33,644 nucleotides of DNA from Candidatus Rokuibacteriota bacterium (GTDB taxonomy: Bacteria > Methylomirabilota > Methylomirabilia > Rokubacteriales > CSP1-6): the NCBI GenBank assembly GCA_003220435.1, contig QHSL01000015.1:64745-98388 (forward strand). Reading direction: 5' to 3'. The notes below the pieces were generated by a model, which was not told where the DNA came from, searched no databases, and worked only from the letters and a program-made list of their open reading frames with translations. A program made the position numbers and the translations under genes. This document shows positions 1 through 7,640 of the stretch, piece by piece. Numbering within the stretch: the stretch's first letter is position 1; each line of letters opens with the position of its first letter.

Positions 1-128
1 GTCCGAGCGCTGGGGGGTTTGGGGGGCCCGTCGAGGCCCCGGCAACGCGATGCAATCTCGAGGCGCGCCACGGCTTCGCCGGGGCCGCGTCCGAGCGCTG
101 GGGGGTTTGGGGGGCCCGTCGAGGCCCC
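1..128. repeat. 40-bp direct repeat, two copies 88 bp apart
   Basis: Positions 1-40 and 89-128 are identical over 40 bases, beginning GTCCGAGCGCTGGGG and ending GTCGAGGCCCC. The first copy starts exactly at the window edge, so the array may continue upstream. Each copy holds a G-run/C-run inverted repeat. In the second copy GGGGGGCC (109-116) faces GGCCCCCC (123-130) across a 6-nt loop. The 48 bp between copies (41-88) show no gene. It may be a terminator or repeat cluster at the end of an unseen upstream gene. Confidence 0.8.
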
Positions 129-130
129 CC
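109..130. terminator. G-run/C-run hairpin, possible terminator
   Basis: There is a perfect 8-bp stem, 109-116 with 123-130, and a loop of CGTCGA. No T-tract follows, so it is not a classical Rho-independent terminator. Similar hairpins lie just after the operon ends at 20315 and 33182. That suggests a shared role in ending transcripts or stabilising 3' ends, but the role is inferred. Confidence 0.35.
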
Positions 131-151
131 ATGGAGTTAGTATGGCCCCGA

Positions 152-169
152 CGCCGGGCACGCCCGGCG
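152..169 (+). promoter_or_regulatory. GC hairpin just before the ribosome site of the first gene
   Basis: CGCCGGGC (152-159) and GCCCGGCG (162-169) form a perfect 8-bp inverted repeat around AC. It ends 5 nt before the GGAGGA ribosome site at 175-180, which serves the ATG at 187. A hairpin here could affect translation or messenger stability, or it may simply reflect GC-rich sequence. No regulator is suggested by the sequence. Confidence 0.3.
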
Positions 170-186
170 AACCCGGAGGAGATCAC

Positions 187-1122
187 ATGCGCTTCGGCAT
201 TTTCACGAGCATGGGCGGCCAGACCTGGTCGGGAGTGCTGGACTTCTGGCATCACCTGGAGGCGACCAAGTGGGACATCGCGTGCGTGACCGACCACTTC
301 ATGCCGAACACGAAGGAGCGCGAGGGCGCCATGCTCGAGTCGTGGAGCTCGCTCTCCGCGCTGTCGGCGCTGGTGCCGCGCATGCGCGTCGGCACCATCG
401 TGCTGGGTAACACGTATCGCCATCCCGCCCTCGTCGCGAAGATGGCCGCCCAGGTCGACATCATCTCGGGCGGCCGGCTCCTGCTGGGGCTCGGCGCCGG
501 CTGGCAGCAGAACGAGCACGAGGCGTACGGGATCCCCTTCTATACGATGCGCGAGCGGCTGCAGCGGCTCGACGAGGCCTGCCAGGTGATGCGCTCGCTG
601 TGGACCGAGAAGCGCACCACGTTCAAGGGCCATTACTATCAGCTCTCCGACGCCCCGCTCGATCCCAAGCCCGTGCAGACGCCGCACCCCGAGCTGATGA
701 TCGGCGGCGGCGGCGAGCGCGTCACGCTGCGCATCGTGGCCAAGCACGCCGACCACTGGAACTGCTGGGGCGGCCCCGGGGTACTGGGGCGCAAGGGCAA
801 GATCCTGGACGAGCATTGCGCCGCCGTCGGCCGTGACCCGAAGGCGCTCAGGCGCTCGGCCAACATGTCGCTGCTCATCACCGACAAGAAGGACGACGTC
901 GAGCGGCTCGCCGACACGATCGCCAAGCGCATGGGCCGCCATGCGGCGGACGCCCGCGACACCTGCCTGGCCGGCCCACCGGACCAGATCCGCGAGCAGC
1001 TCCGTCAGCTCAAGGCCGCGCGGGTCGACACGCTCTTCATCCCGAGTATGTTCCGCCCGCTCGACGAGCTGCGCCGCGACCTCGACCGGTTCATCTCGGA
1101 GATCGCGCCCGAGTTCCGCTAG
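187..1122 (+). CDS. LLM-class flavin/F420-dependent oxidoreductase
   Basis: A 311-residue bacterial luciferase-like TIM-barrel oxidoreductase. The N-terminus MRFGIFTSMGG, the TDHF segment, the conserved RVGTIVLGNTYRHPALVAK stretch and GGRLLLGLGAGW (about residues 95-115) are typical of this superfamily, as is the later GGGGERVTLR phosphate-loop region. The ATG at 187 is chosen because GGAGGA lies 6 nt upstream and the conserved barrel starts there; the open frame extends further upstream only through repeats. It is first in a tight operon, 4 nt before the phosphotriesterase-family gene. Family members oxidise or reduce small molecules with FMNH2 or F420H2. Neither cofactor nor substrate can be decided from sequence, although the overall look is closer to the F420-type group. 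Confidence 0.88.
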   Translation: MRFGIFTSMGGQTWSGVLDFWHHLEATKWDIACVTDHFMPNTKEREGAMLESWSSLSALSALVPRMRVGTIVLGNTYRHPALVAKMAAQVDIISGGRLLLGLGAGWQQNEHEAYGIPFYTMRERLQRLDEACQVMRSLWTEKRTTFKGHYYQLSDAPLDPKPVQTPHPELMIGGGGERVTLRIVAKHADHWNCWGGPGVLGRKGKILDEHCAAVGRDPKALRRSANMSLLITDKKDDVERLADTIAKRMGRHAADARDTCLAGPPDQIREQLRQLKAARVDTLFIPSMFRPLDELRRDLDRFISEIAPEFR

Positions 1123-1126
1123 CCGC

Positions 1127-2194
1127 ATGCTCCGGCCGCTGGGCGGTCAGATCCAGACGGTGCTCGGCGCGATCGAGCGTGACGCGATCGGCGTCACGCT
1201 CCCGCACGAGCACCTCTTGATCGACTTCAAGGTGATGTTCGCGGAGCCGACGGCCGCCAGCGACAAAGGGCGCGCGTGGGAGCCTGTGAGCCTGGCCAAT
1301 CTCGGCTGGGTCCGCCAGAACTTCAACGCGAACCTCGACAATCTGCGGCTCCTCGACGAGCAGGTCGCGCAGGACGAAATATTGCTGTTCAGGCGGGCGG
1401 GCGGCCGCACCGTCGTCGATCCGACCCCGAAGACGATCGGCCGCGATCCACTCGCCCTCGCCCGCATCGCGCGGGCCACCGGCCTGAACGTCGTGATGGG
1501 CGCCGGCTACTACGTGGGCGCATCCCACCCCGCCGACATGGACCGCCGCACGGTGGACGAGCTGGCGCGCGAGATGATCGGCGACGTCATGACTGGTGTC
1601 GGCGACACGGGTGTCCGCGCCGGCCTCATCGGCGAGATCGGCACGACGTACCCGTGGACCGACGGCGCGCAGTTCGCCAACGAGCAGAAGGTGCTGCGCG
1701 CCGCCGTCATCGCTCAGCGGGAGACCGGCGCGCCCCTCATGATCCATCCCGGGCGCCACCCGAGCATGCCGCTCGCGCTGGCGGAGTTCGTCCGCAAAGA
1801 AGGCGGCGACCTGCGCCGCACGATCATGTGTCACCTCTGCCGAACGATCGCCGACGTGCGGGCGGTCATCGATCTCGCGCAGACGGGCATCTGGCTCGAG
1901 TACGATCTGTTCGGCCTCGAGAGCTCCTACTATCCCTACAACCCGAGCTTCGACATGCCCAACGACGGCGGGCGCATGGCCCACGTGCTGGCGCTGATCG
2001 CCGCCGGGCACCGCGACCAGATCCTCATGTCCCACGACATCGCCTACAAGACCTCGCTGGTGAAGTACGGCGGCTACGGCTACCACCATCTGCTGGTGAA
2101 CGTGGTGCCGCGGCTGCGGGCGAAGGGCGTCGACGACGCCGGGCTCACGCAGCTCCTCGTCGAGAATCCCGCCCGCGCGTTCGCGTTCGCATGA
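1127..2194 (+). CDS. Phosphotriesterase-family metal-dependent hydrolase
   Basis: A 355-residue amidohydrolase-superfamily protein of the phosphotriesterase/Php branch. The predicted binuclear metal site is complete: His27 and His29 (PHEHL), Glu170 (GEIG, where phosphotriesterase itself has a carboxylated Lys), His207 (IHPG), His236 (CHL) and Asp304 (SHD). Members include lactonases and esterases as well as true phosphotriesterases, and the Glu bridge is typical of the non-organophosphate Php-like group. A hydrolytic step on a lactone or ester is therefore more likely than organophosphate cleavage. The ATG at 1127 lies 4 nt after the oxidoreductase stop. The end overlaps the next start as ATGA, so the three genes are probably translationally coupled. 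A longer in-frame reading upstream merely overlaps the previous gene and is ignored. Confidence 0.88.
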   Translation: MLRPLGGQIQTVLGAIERDAIGVTLPHEHLLIDFKVMFAEPTAASDKGRAWEPVSLANLGWVRQNFNANLDNLRLLDEQVAQDEILLFRRAGGRTVVDPTPKTIGRDPLALARIARATGLNVVMGAGYYVGASHPADMDRRTVDELAREMIGDVMTGVGDTGVRAGLIGEIGTTYPWTDGAQFANEQKVLRAAVIAQRETGAPLMIHPGRHPSMPLALAEFVRKEGGDLRRTIMCHLCRTIADVRAVIDLAQTGIWLEYDLFGLESSYYPYNPSFDMPNDGGRMAHVLALIAAGHRDQILMSHDIAYKTSLVKYGGYGYHHLLVNVVPRLRAKGVDDAGLTQLLVENPARAFAFA

Positions 2195-3327
2195 CCGTGG
2201 CGCTCGGCCGGGGCACGGGTCGTCAGTTCGGCTCGGGCTGGATCAGTGGCGTCCTGGCCACCACCTGCGGCGCGCTCGGGTACGGCGGGGTGCTGTGTCT
2301 CCTGTTCCCGGACTGGCTCACGACGCCCTCGGCGCGCGCGCACTATCCGATGGAGCTGATCCGCTTCCTGATCTACACGATGCTGGTCATCGGGTTCGGC
2401 CTCGGCGCGCTGAGCGTCGTGCTCCGGCGCCGCAAGGTCCTCGGCTTCACCGGCCTCGCCCTCGCCACCGCCGGGACGCTGCTCGGAGGCTCCGGCGTCG
2501 AGATCAAGGGATCGCTCCAGGGATCGACCTCGGCGGGCCTCGACTGGTTCCTGCTGAACCTGTTCGTCCTCGCGCTCCTGTTCGTCCCACTCGAGCGCGT
2601 CGCGCCGCGTCTGCCCGAGCAGGGGATCTTCCGGCCGGGATGGACGACGGACCTGATGCACTTCGCAATGAGTCACCTGATGGTGCAGGTGACGGTCGTG
2701 CTCACGATGCTTCCGGCCGCGCTGTTCTTCCGGTGGGCGACTCGCCCGTGGCTCCAGGACGCGGTCGCCGCGCAGCCGCTTCCGTTGCAGGTTCTCGAGA
2801 TCGTGCTCGTGGCCGACCTCACCCAGTACTGGGTGCATCGCGCCTTCCACCGGGTGCCGTGGCTCTGGCGGCTCCACGCCGTCCACCATTCGTCGGAGAC
2901 GCTCGACTGGCTGGCCGGCTCGCGCCTGCACCTCGTCGACATCGTCGTCACGCGCGGGCTCTCGTTCGTGCCGCTCTACGTCCTCGGCTTCGCGGCGCCG
3001 GCGATCTACGCGTATCTCGTCTTCGTGTCGTTTCTCGCGGTCTTCATCCACGCCAACGTGCGGTTCGAGTTCCGCGCGCTCGACTGGGTGGTGGTGACCC
3101 CACGCTTCCACCACTGGCACCATGCGGCGCACCCGGTGGACAAGAACTTCGCCGTGCACCTGCCGTGGATCGACCGCCTCTTCGGCACCGCGCACCTTCC
3201 GGCCGGGCGCTGGCCCGAAGCGTACGGCATCGCCGGCCGCCCGGTGCCCGACGGATACTGGCGGCAGCTCGTGTGGCCGCTCCAGCGCCCGGCGCGAGGT
3301 CAGGCGCCGCTCACGCCGCCGGCCTAG
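2191..3327 (+). CDS. Sterol desaturase/fatty acid hydroxylase-family membrane protein
   Basis: A 378-residue integral membrane di-iron oxygenase. Hydrophobic segments lie at about residues 15-40, 55-78, 84-100, 118-135, 155-182 and 250-287. The histidine clusters of the fatty acid hydroxylase superfamily are present: H216-x3-H220 (HRAFH), H229-x2-HH (HAVHH), H287 (HAN) and HHWHH at 307-311. It should sit in the cytoplasmic membrane and hydroxylate or desaturate a lipid-like substrate using O2; the substrate is unknown. The start overlaps the phosphotriesterase-family stop by 4 bp. With its partners it suggests oxidation plus ester or lactone hydrolysis of a hydrophobic compound, which is inference. 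Its stop codon shares CTAG (3324-3327) with the converging dehydrogenase gene. Confidence 0.9.
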   Translation: MTVALGRGTGRQFGSGWISGVLATTCGALGYGGVLCLLFPDWLTTPSARAHYPMELIRFLIYTMLVIGFGLGALSVVLRRRKVLGFTGLALATAGTLLGGSGVEIKGSLQGSTSAGLDWFLLNLFVLALLFVPLERVAPRLPEQGIFRPGWTTDLMHFAMSHLMVQVTVVLTMLPAALFFRWATRPWLQDAVAAQPLPLQVLEIVLVADLTQYWVHRAFHRVPWLWRLHAVHHSSETLDWLAGSRLHLVDIVVTRGLSFVPLYVLGFAAPAIYAYLVFVSFLAVFIHANVRFEFRALDWVVVTPRFHHWHHAAHPVDKNFAVHLPWIDRLFGTAHLPAGRWPEAYGIAGRPVPDGYWRQLVWPLQRPARGQAPLTPPA

Positions 3328-5771
3328 GCGCGCACCCGGAGCGATTTCGGATCGTAGGGCGGTGCCAGCTGGGCGCGTGCCCCGACGCGCTCGCCGGCGA
3401 TCTCGATCTCCCAGCGACCGCTCGTCACGAACGCGTCGGTGACACCGTCGGGGTGGCTGACCCAGCCGAGCCCGACGGCGCGGCCGAGCGTGTGGCCGTA
3501 GGCGCCCGAGGAGATGCGCCCCACCAGCGTGCCGTCGCGCCAGACCGGCTCGTCGTGGTACAGGAGTGGCTCGGCGTCCTCCAGGACGAACACCACCAGC
3601 CGTCGAGCGAGCGGCTTCTCGCGCTGCGCCAGCAGCGCCTCGCGCCCCAGGAACAGGGCGCGCTTGTCGAGACGCACCGCGAACCCGAGCCCCGCCTCGA
3701 GCGGCGTGTCCTCGCTGCCGAGGTCGTGGCCCCACGCGCGATACGCCTTCTCGAGACGCAGTGAGTCCATCGCGTGATAGCCGGCATGGCGAAGCCCGAG
3801 GTCCTCCCCCGTCGTCACCAGCGCCTCGTAGACACCGGCCGCGAACTCGGTGGACACGTAGAGCTCCCACCCGAGCTCGCCCACGTAGGTGACGCGGGCG
3901 GCGCGCACGGGCGCCGAAGCGAGCCAGATCTCCCGGGAGGCGAGGAACGGAAACGACGCATTGGAGAGATCGGCGTCGGTGAGGCGGGCGAGGAGCGCGC
4001 GCGAGCGTGGGCCCATTACGCCGAGGACGGCCGCGCCCGACGTGACGTCGGTGAGCACGGCCCGCGCGTCGCCGAGCTGGCGGCGGATCCACGCGGCGTC
4101 GTGCGTCGAGGCGGCGGCCGCGGTGACGATCGCAAAGGCGTCGGCGGCGAGGCGGGTCACCGTGAGATCGGCCTCGATACCGCCGCGCGCGTTGAGCATC
4201 TGGGTGTACACGAGCCGGCCGGGCTCAACGTCGACGTCGTTGGCGCAGAGGCGCTGGAGCACGGCGAGCGCGTCGGGCCCTTCGAGGCGGAGCTTGCAGA
4301 ACGAGGACTGGTCGAACAGGCCAACCGCCTCGCGGACCGCGCGATGCTCGGCCGCGGCGCAGGCGAACCAGTTCTGCCGTCCGTAGCTGTAGCGGTACGC
4401 CGCCTCCATGCCGTCGGTCGCGTACCAGTTGGCTCGCTCCCAGCCCATCACGGCGCCGAAGCAGGCGCCGCGGGCCGCGAGCCGGTCGTGGAGCACGCTG
4501 CGGCGCACGCCTCGGGCGGTCGCCGGCTGCAGGTACGGCCAGTGCATCGCGTAGAGCGCGCCCACCATCTCGACCGTGCGCTCGCGCAGGTAGCGGGGGT
4601 TCACCTGGAACGGGGCGACCCGGCGGACGTCGACGTCCCACAGATCCATCGGCGGCTCGCCGCCCACGACCCACTCGGCGACCGCCTTCCCCGCCCCGCC
4701 CCCGGACGCGATGCCGATGGAGTTGAAGCCCGCCGCCACGAAGAAGTTGCGGCACTCCGGCGCTTCGCCGAGCAAATATCGGCCGTCGGGGGTGAAGCTC
4801 TCGGGGCCGTTGACGTGACGGCGCACCGGCGCCCGTATAAGCGACGGGATGCGGATCACCGCCTGCTCCATCAGCACCTCGAAGTGATCCCAGTCCTCGG
4901 GCAGGAGCGAGAACGCGAAATCCTCGGGGATGCCGTCCATGCCCCACGGCTTGGCGACCGGCTCGAACCCGCCCATGAGCAGGCCGCCCACCTCTTCGCG
5001 CACGTAGATGTAACCGTCGGGATCGCGGAGCACGGGCAGATTCGGCGAGACGCCGGCGATGGGCTCGGTGACGATGTAGAAGTGCTCGGAGGCATGAAGC
5101 GGCAGCGCCACGCCGGCCATCCGGCCGACCTCGCGCGCCCACATCCCGGCGCAGTTCACCACGACCTCGCACGCGACGTCGCCGCGCGTCGTGCTCACGC
5201 CGGCGACGCGACCGTTCGTCACGTGGACTGCGGTAACGGCGGTGTTCTCGAGAATCGTCGCCCCGCCCTGGCGGGCTCCCCGGGCGAGTGCCTGCGTCGT
5301 GTCGATCGGGTTGGTGCGTCCATCGCCGGGCAGCCACAGCGCGCCCACCAGGTCGTCGACGCGCATCAGCGGCCAGCGGCGCCCCGCCGCGGCGGCCGTC
5401 ACGACCTCCACGTCGACGCCGAAGCAGCGCGCCATCGAGGCCAGACGCTTGAGCTCGTGCATGCGCTCGGGCGTCCGCGCGAGGCTGAGGCTTCCGGGAC
5501 GGCGGAAGCCCGTGGCCTGCCCCGTCTCCGCCTCGAGCCGCTCGTAGAGGTCCCCGCCGTACTTGGCCAACCGCGTGAGGTTCTGCGTGGCGCGGAGCTG
5601 GCCCACCAGCCCGGCGGCGTGCCAGGTCGTACCGCAGGAAACGTCGCGGCGCTCCAGCAGCAGGACGTCGCGCCAGCCGAGCTTCGTGAGGTGGTACGCG
5701 ACGCTGCAGCCGGCGATCCCACCGCCGATCACTACCACGCGCGCGTGGGCACGCAGGCCGGGCTCTGGCAT
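3324..5771 (-). CDS. FAD-dependent dehydrogenase with GcvT domain (sarcosine/dimethylglycine dehydrogenase type)
   Basis: An 815-residue two-part enzyme. The N-terminal half is a DAO-type FAD domain: VVVIGGGIAG at 12-21 and GTTWHAAGLVGQLR near 47-60, whose His51 matches the site of covalent FAD attachment in mammalian dimethylglycine dehydrogenase (from memory). FAO-type and GcvT folate-binding domains fill about residues 370-815, with features such as ERANWYA and GELGWELYVS. The family oxidises N-methylated glycines and passes the methyl carbon to tetrahydrofolate; the exact substrate is unknown. The start is set at the ATG before the Rossmann strand. No strong ribosome site is seen there, so a start nearby is possible. 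It stands alone and converges on the desaturase gene. Confidence 0.88.
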   Translation of the reverse strand: MPEPGLRAHARVVVIGGGIAGCSVAYHLTKLGWRDVLLLERRDVSCGTTWHAAGLVGQLRATQNLTRLAKYGGDLYERLEAETGQATGFRRPGSLSLARTPERMHELKRLASMARCFGVDVEVVTAAAAGRRWPLMRVDDLVGALWLPGDGRTNPIDTTQALARGARQGGATILENTAVTAVHVTNGRVAGVSTTRGDVACEVVVNCAGMWAREVGRMAGVALPLHASEHFYIVTEPIAGVSPNLPVLRDPDGYIYVREEVGGLLMGGFEPVAKPWGMDGIPEDFAFSLLPEDWDHFEVLMEQAVIRIPSLIRAPVRRHVNGPESFTPDGRYLLGEAPECRNFFVAAGFNSIGIASGGGAGKAVAEWVVGGEPPMDLWDVDVRRVAPFQVNPRYLRERTVEMVGALYAMHWPYLQPATARGVRRSVLHDRLAARGACFGAVMGWERANWYATDGMEAAYRYSYGRQNWFACAAAEHRAVREAVGLFDQSSFCKLRLEGPDALAVLQRLCANDVDVEPGRLVYTQMLNARGGIEADLTVTRLAADAFAIVTAAAASTHDAAWIRRQLGDARAVLTDVTSGAAVLGVMGPRSRALLARLTDADLSNASFPFLASREIWLASAPVRAARVTYVGELGWELYVSTEFAAGVYEALVTTGEDLGLRHAGYHAMDSLRLEKAYRAWGHDLGSEDTPLEAGLGFAVRLDKRALFLGREALLAQREKPLARRLVVFVLEDAEPLLYHDEPVWRDGTLVGRISSGAYGHTLGRAVGLGWVSHPDGVTDAFVTSGRWEIEIAGERVGARAQLAPPYDPKSLRVRA

Positions 5772-5826
5772 GGCGAGCAAGGTATCACGACCCGAGAGTC
5801 GCGGCGCCGTCGCGCCGCCCCGGCGG

Positions 5827-7473
5827 CTACGGCGCGGTGCGAACGAGATCGGCGAGCTGGTTGAAATCGATCGGCTTGCCGATGAACGGGCGCCCGGTGC
5901 TTTCGAGAAACTGCTGCGTCGCGGCGTCGACGATGTCCCCGGTGATGAACGCGACACGCTGCGCGAGCGGTGACCGCGCCGCGACAAGCCGCTCCCAGAT
6001 CGTCGCCCCGTTGACGTCGGGCATCCGCAGATCGAGGGTCACGAGATCGTACTGGGCCCCGCACGCCGAGAGTCGCTCCCACCCCAGCTGGCCGCTGCGG
6101 GCGACCGTGACCTGGTGGCCGAGCGCCTCGAAGATCGCGCCGAAGGTTTCGGCGACGTGGTCCTCGTCGTCGACGACCAGGACGTGAGCCTTTCGCTCCG
6201 ACGCGGGCCGCTCGACGGAACGCGCCGTGCGGGGGATCGCCGGCAACGAGATGGTGAACGTGGCGCCGCCGCCCGGTGGGCTCTCGGCCCAGATGCGCCC
6301 GCCGTGAGCCTCCACGATCCTGAAGGAGATCGACAGGCCCAACCCCGTGCCCTCGCCGATGGGCTTCGTCGTGAAGAACGGCTCGAAGATCCTCGGCAGG
6401 ACCTCCGGGCGAATCCCGGACCCGCTGTCGGACACGATGAGCCGCACCGAATCGGCCTCGCCCGTCAGACGGATCATGATGTGAGGCGGTCGCCCGCTCT
6501 CCGCCACCGCATACTCGGCGTTGAGCAGCAGGTTGAGAACGACCTGCTGGAGCTGGAGCTCGTCGGCATGCAGCAGAGGCAGATCGGGCGCCGCGTCGAA
6601 GGTCAGCGCGATCCCGCGAACGCTCAGCGCCTGCCGGCGAAGCTCCAGGGCGTGCTCGACGACTTCCTCGATCTGGACGTCGGCAACCGCAGCGGGTTGG
6701 GGCCGGGCGAAGGTCGTCAGCTCACGGATGATCTTGGCCGCCCGACGCGCGCTCGTCCGGATCTTGTCGGTGCGCCTGAGGACGTCGGGATCCGAGCTGT
6801 GCTGGCTCAGGAGATCGGCCTGCCCCAGCACCACGGCCAGCGGGTTGTTGAGCTCGTGGGCGACACCGGCCACGAGCTTTCCCACGGCCGCCAGCTTACC
6901 CGCCTGGAGGAGCTGCGCCTGCGTTTCCTGGAGCTCGCGCAGCTGGGCGCGGACCTGCTCGTACAGTCGGGCGTTGTCCGCCGCCAGCGCCGCCTGATTG
7001 GCAATCGTCATCGCGAAGTCGATCTGGGCCTGGGTCCAGTGATACGGCTCGCCCTGGTCGAGGTGGATCGTGCCGACCACGGTGTCCTGACGCAGCAGCG
7101 GAACCATCAGCACGGCGCGGGCGCCGAAGGCCAGCCATCGCGGATCGGTCACATCGTCGATGGCAACCGGGCGCTTGGTCCCGAGCGCCTGGGCGTAGGT
7201 GGGCAATTCCTCCGGGCGCTGGGGCCCGAGGGCCCGAAACTTCGTCCACAGCCCTGGATCCGCGTGCCCGTCAGCGAACTGCGACATGACGGGCACGAGC
7301 CGTCCGTCCTGCCATAGACTGATCGAGCAGCGTTGAGCGCCAATCGCCTCGGCCGCGCGTCGGGCGACGATTTTCAGCACCTGCTTGAGCTCGAGCGTCG
7401 AGCTCATCGCGTTCGCGATGTCGAGCAACGCCTCGGCCGCCGAGGCCGCGTTATCCGGAATTCGCACAGCCAT
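5827..7473 (-). CDS. Hybrid sensor histidine kinase (GAF-HisKA-HATPase-receiver)
   Basis: A 548-residue soluble hybrid kinase with no membrane segment or signal peptide. A GAF domain covers about residues 25-170, followed by a short coiled coil. The HisKA motif VAHELNNPLA has the phospho-acceptor His206. The ATPase domain shows the N-box (NLLLNAE, 314-320), DSGSG (349-353), FEPFF (363-367) and GTGLGL (375-380). A C-terminal receiver (429-548) has Asp435/Asp436, phospho-acceptor Asp481, Thr511 and Lys533. The signal is probably cytosolic, sensed by GAF. No response regulator or DNA-binding partner is encoded nearby, so it is an orphan whose output must lie elsewhere. The neighbouring gene is co-directional but separated by 167 bp. 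Confidence 0.93.
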   Translation of the reverse strand: MAVRIPDNAASAAEALLDIANAMSSTLELKQVLKIVARRAAEAIGAQRCSISLWQDGRLVPVMSQFADGHADPGLWTKFRALGPQRPEELPTYAQALGTKRPVAIDDVTDPRWLAFGARAVLMVPLLRQDTVVGTIHLDQGEPYHWTQAQIDFAMTIANQAALAADNARLYEQVRAQLRELQETQAQLLQAGKLAAVGKLVAGVAHELNNPLAVVLGQADLLSQHSSDPDVLRRTDKIRTSARRAAKIIRELTTFARPQPAAVADVQIEEVVEHALELRRQALSVRGIALTFDAAPDLPLLHADELQLQQVVLNLLLNAEYAVAESGRPPHIMIRLTGEADSVRLIVSDSGSGIRPEVLPRIFEPFFTTKPIGEGTGLGLSISFRIVEAHGGRIWAESPPGGGATFTISLPAIPRTARSVERPASERKAHVLVVDDEDHVAETFGAIFEALGHQVTVARSGQLGWERLSACGAQYDLVTLDLRMPDVNGATIWERLVAARSPLAQRVAFITGDIVDAATQQFLESTGRPFIGKPIDFNQLADLVRTAP

Positions 7474-7640
7474 ATCCCGGGCAGGGTGTGAGCAGGCGTC
7501 GTGCCAGACGCCGCTCGCTCCGGTCCGAGGAATGAAATCAGCTATTTCCGCCGGTGCGCTCCTCCCGCGATCGGCGCCTGCCTCGTCTCTTTCACGTCAG
7601 ATGTGACAATGGCTGGCTCGGTCTCACCCAGGCCGCGCGT

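Noticed and set aside
1127-2194. True organophosphate phosphotriesterase
   Set aside because: The bridging residue is Glu170 rather than the carboxylated Lys, which points to the Php-like lactonase or esterase branch.
2080-4092. Long open frame on the minus strand across the desaturase gene
   Set aside because: It is Arg/His/Asp-rich with no recognisable domain and lies opposite a gene with complete catalytic motifs. This is the usual effect of high GC on antisense frames.
3774-5864. Long plus-strand open frame opposite the FAD/GcvT dehydrogenase
   Set aside because: Composition is typical of an antisense shadow (His, Arg, Glu, Val rich), with no ribosome site or domain. The opposite strand carries clear FAD and GcvT motifs.
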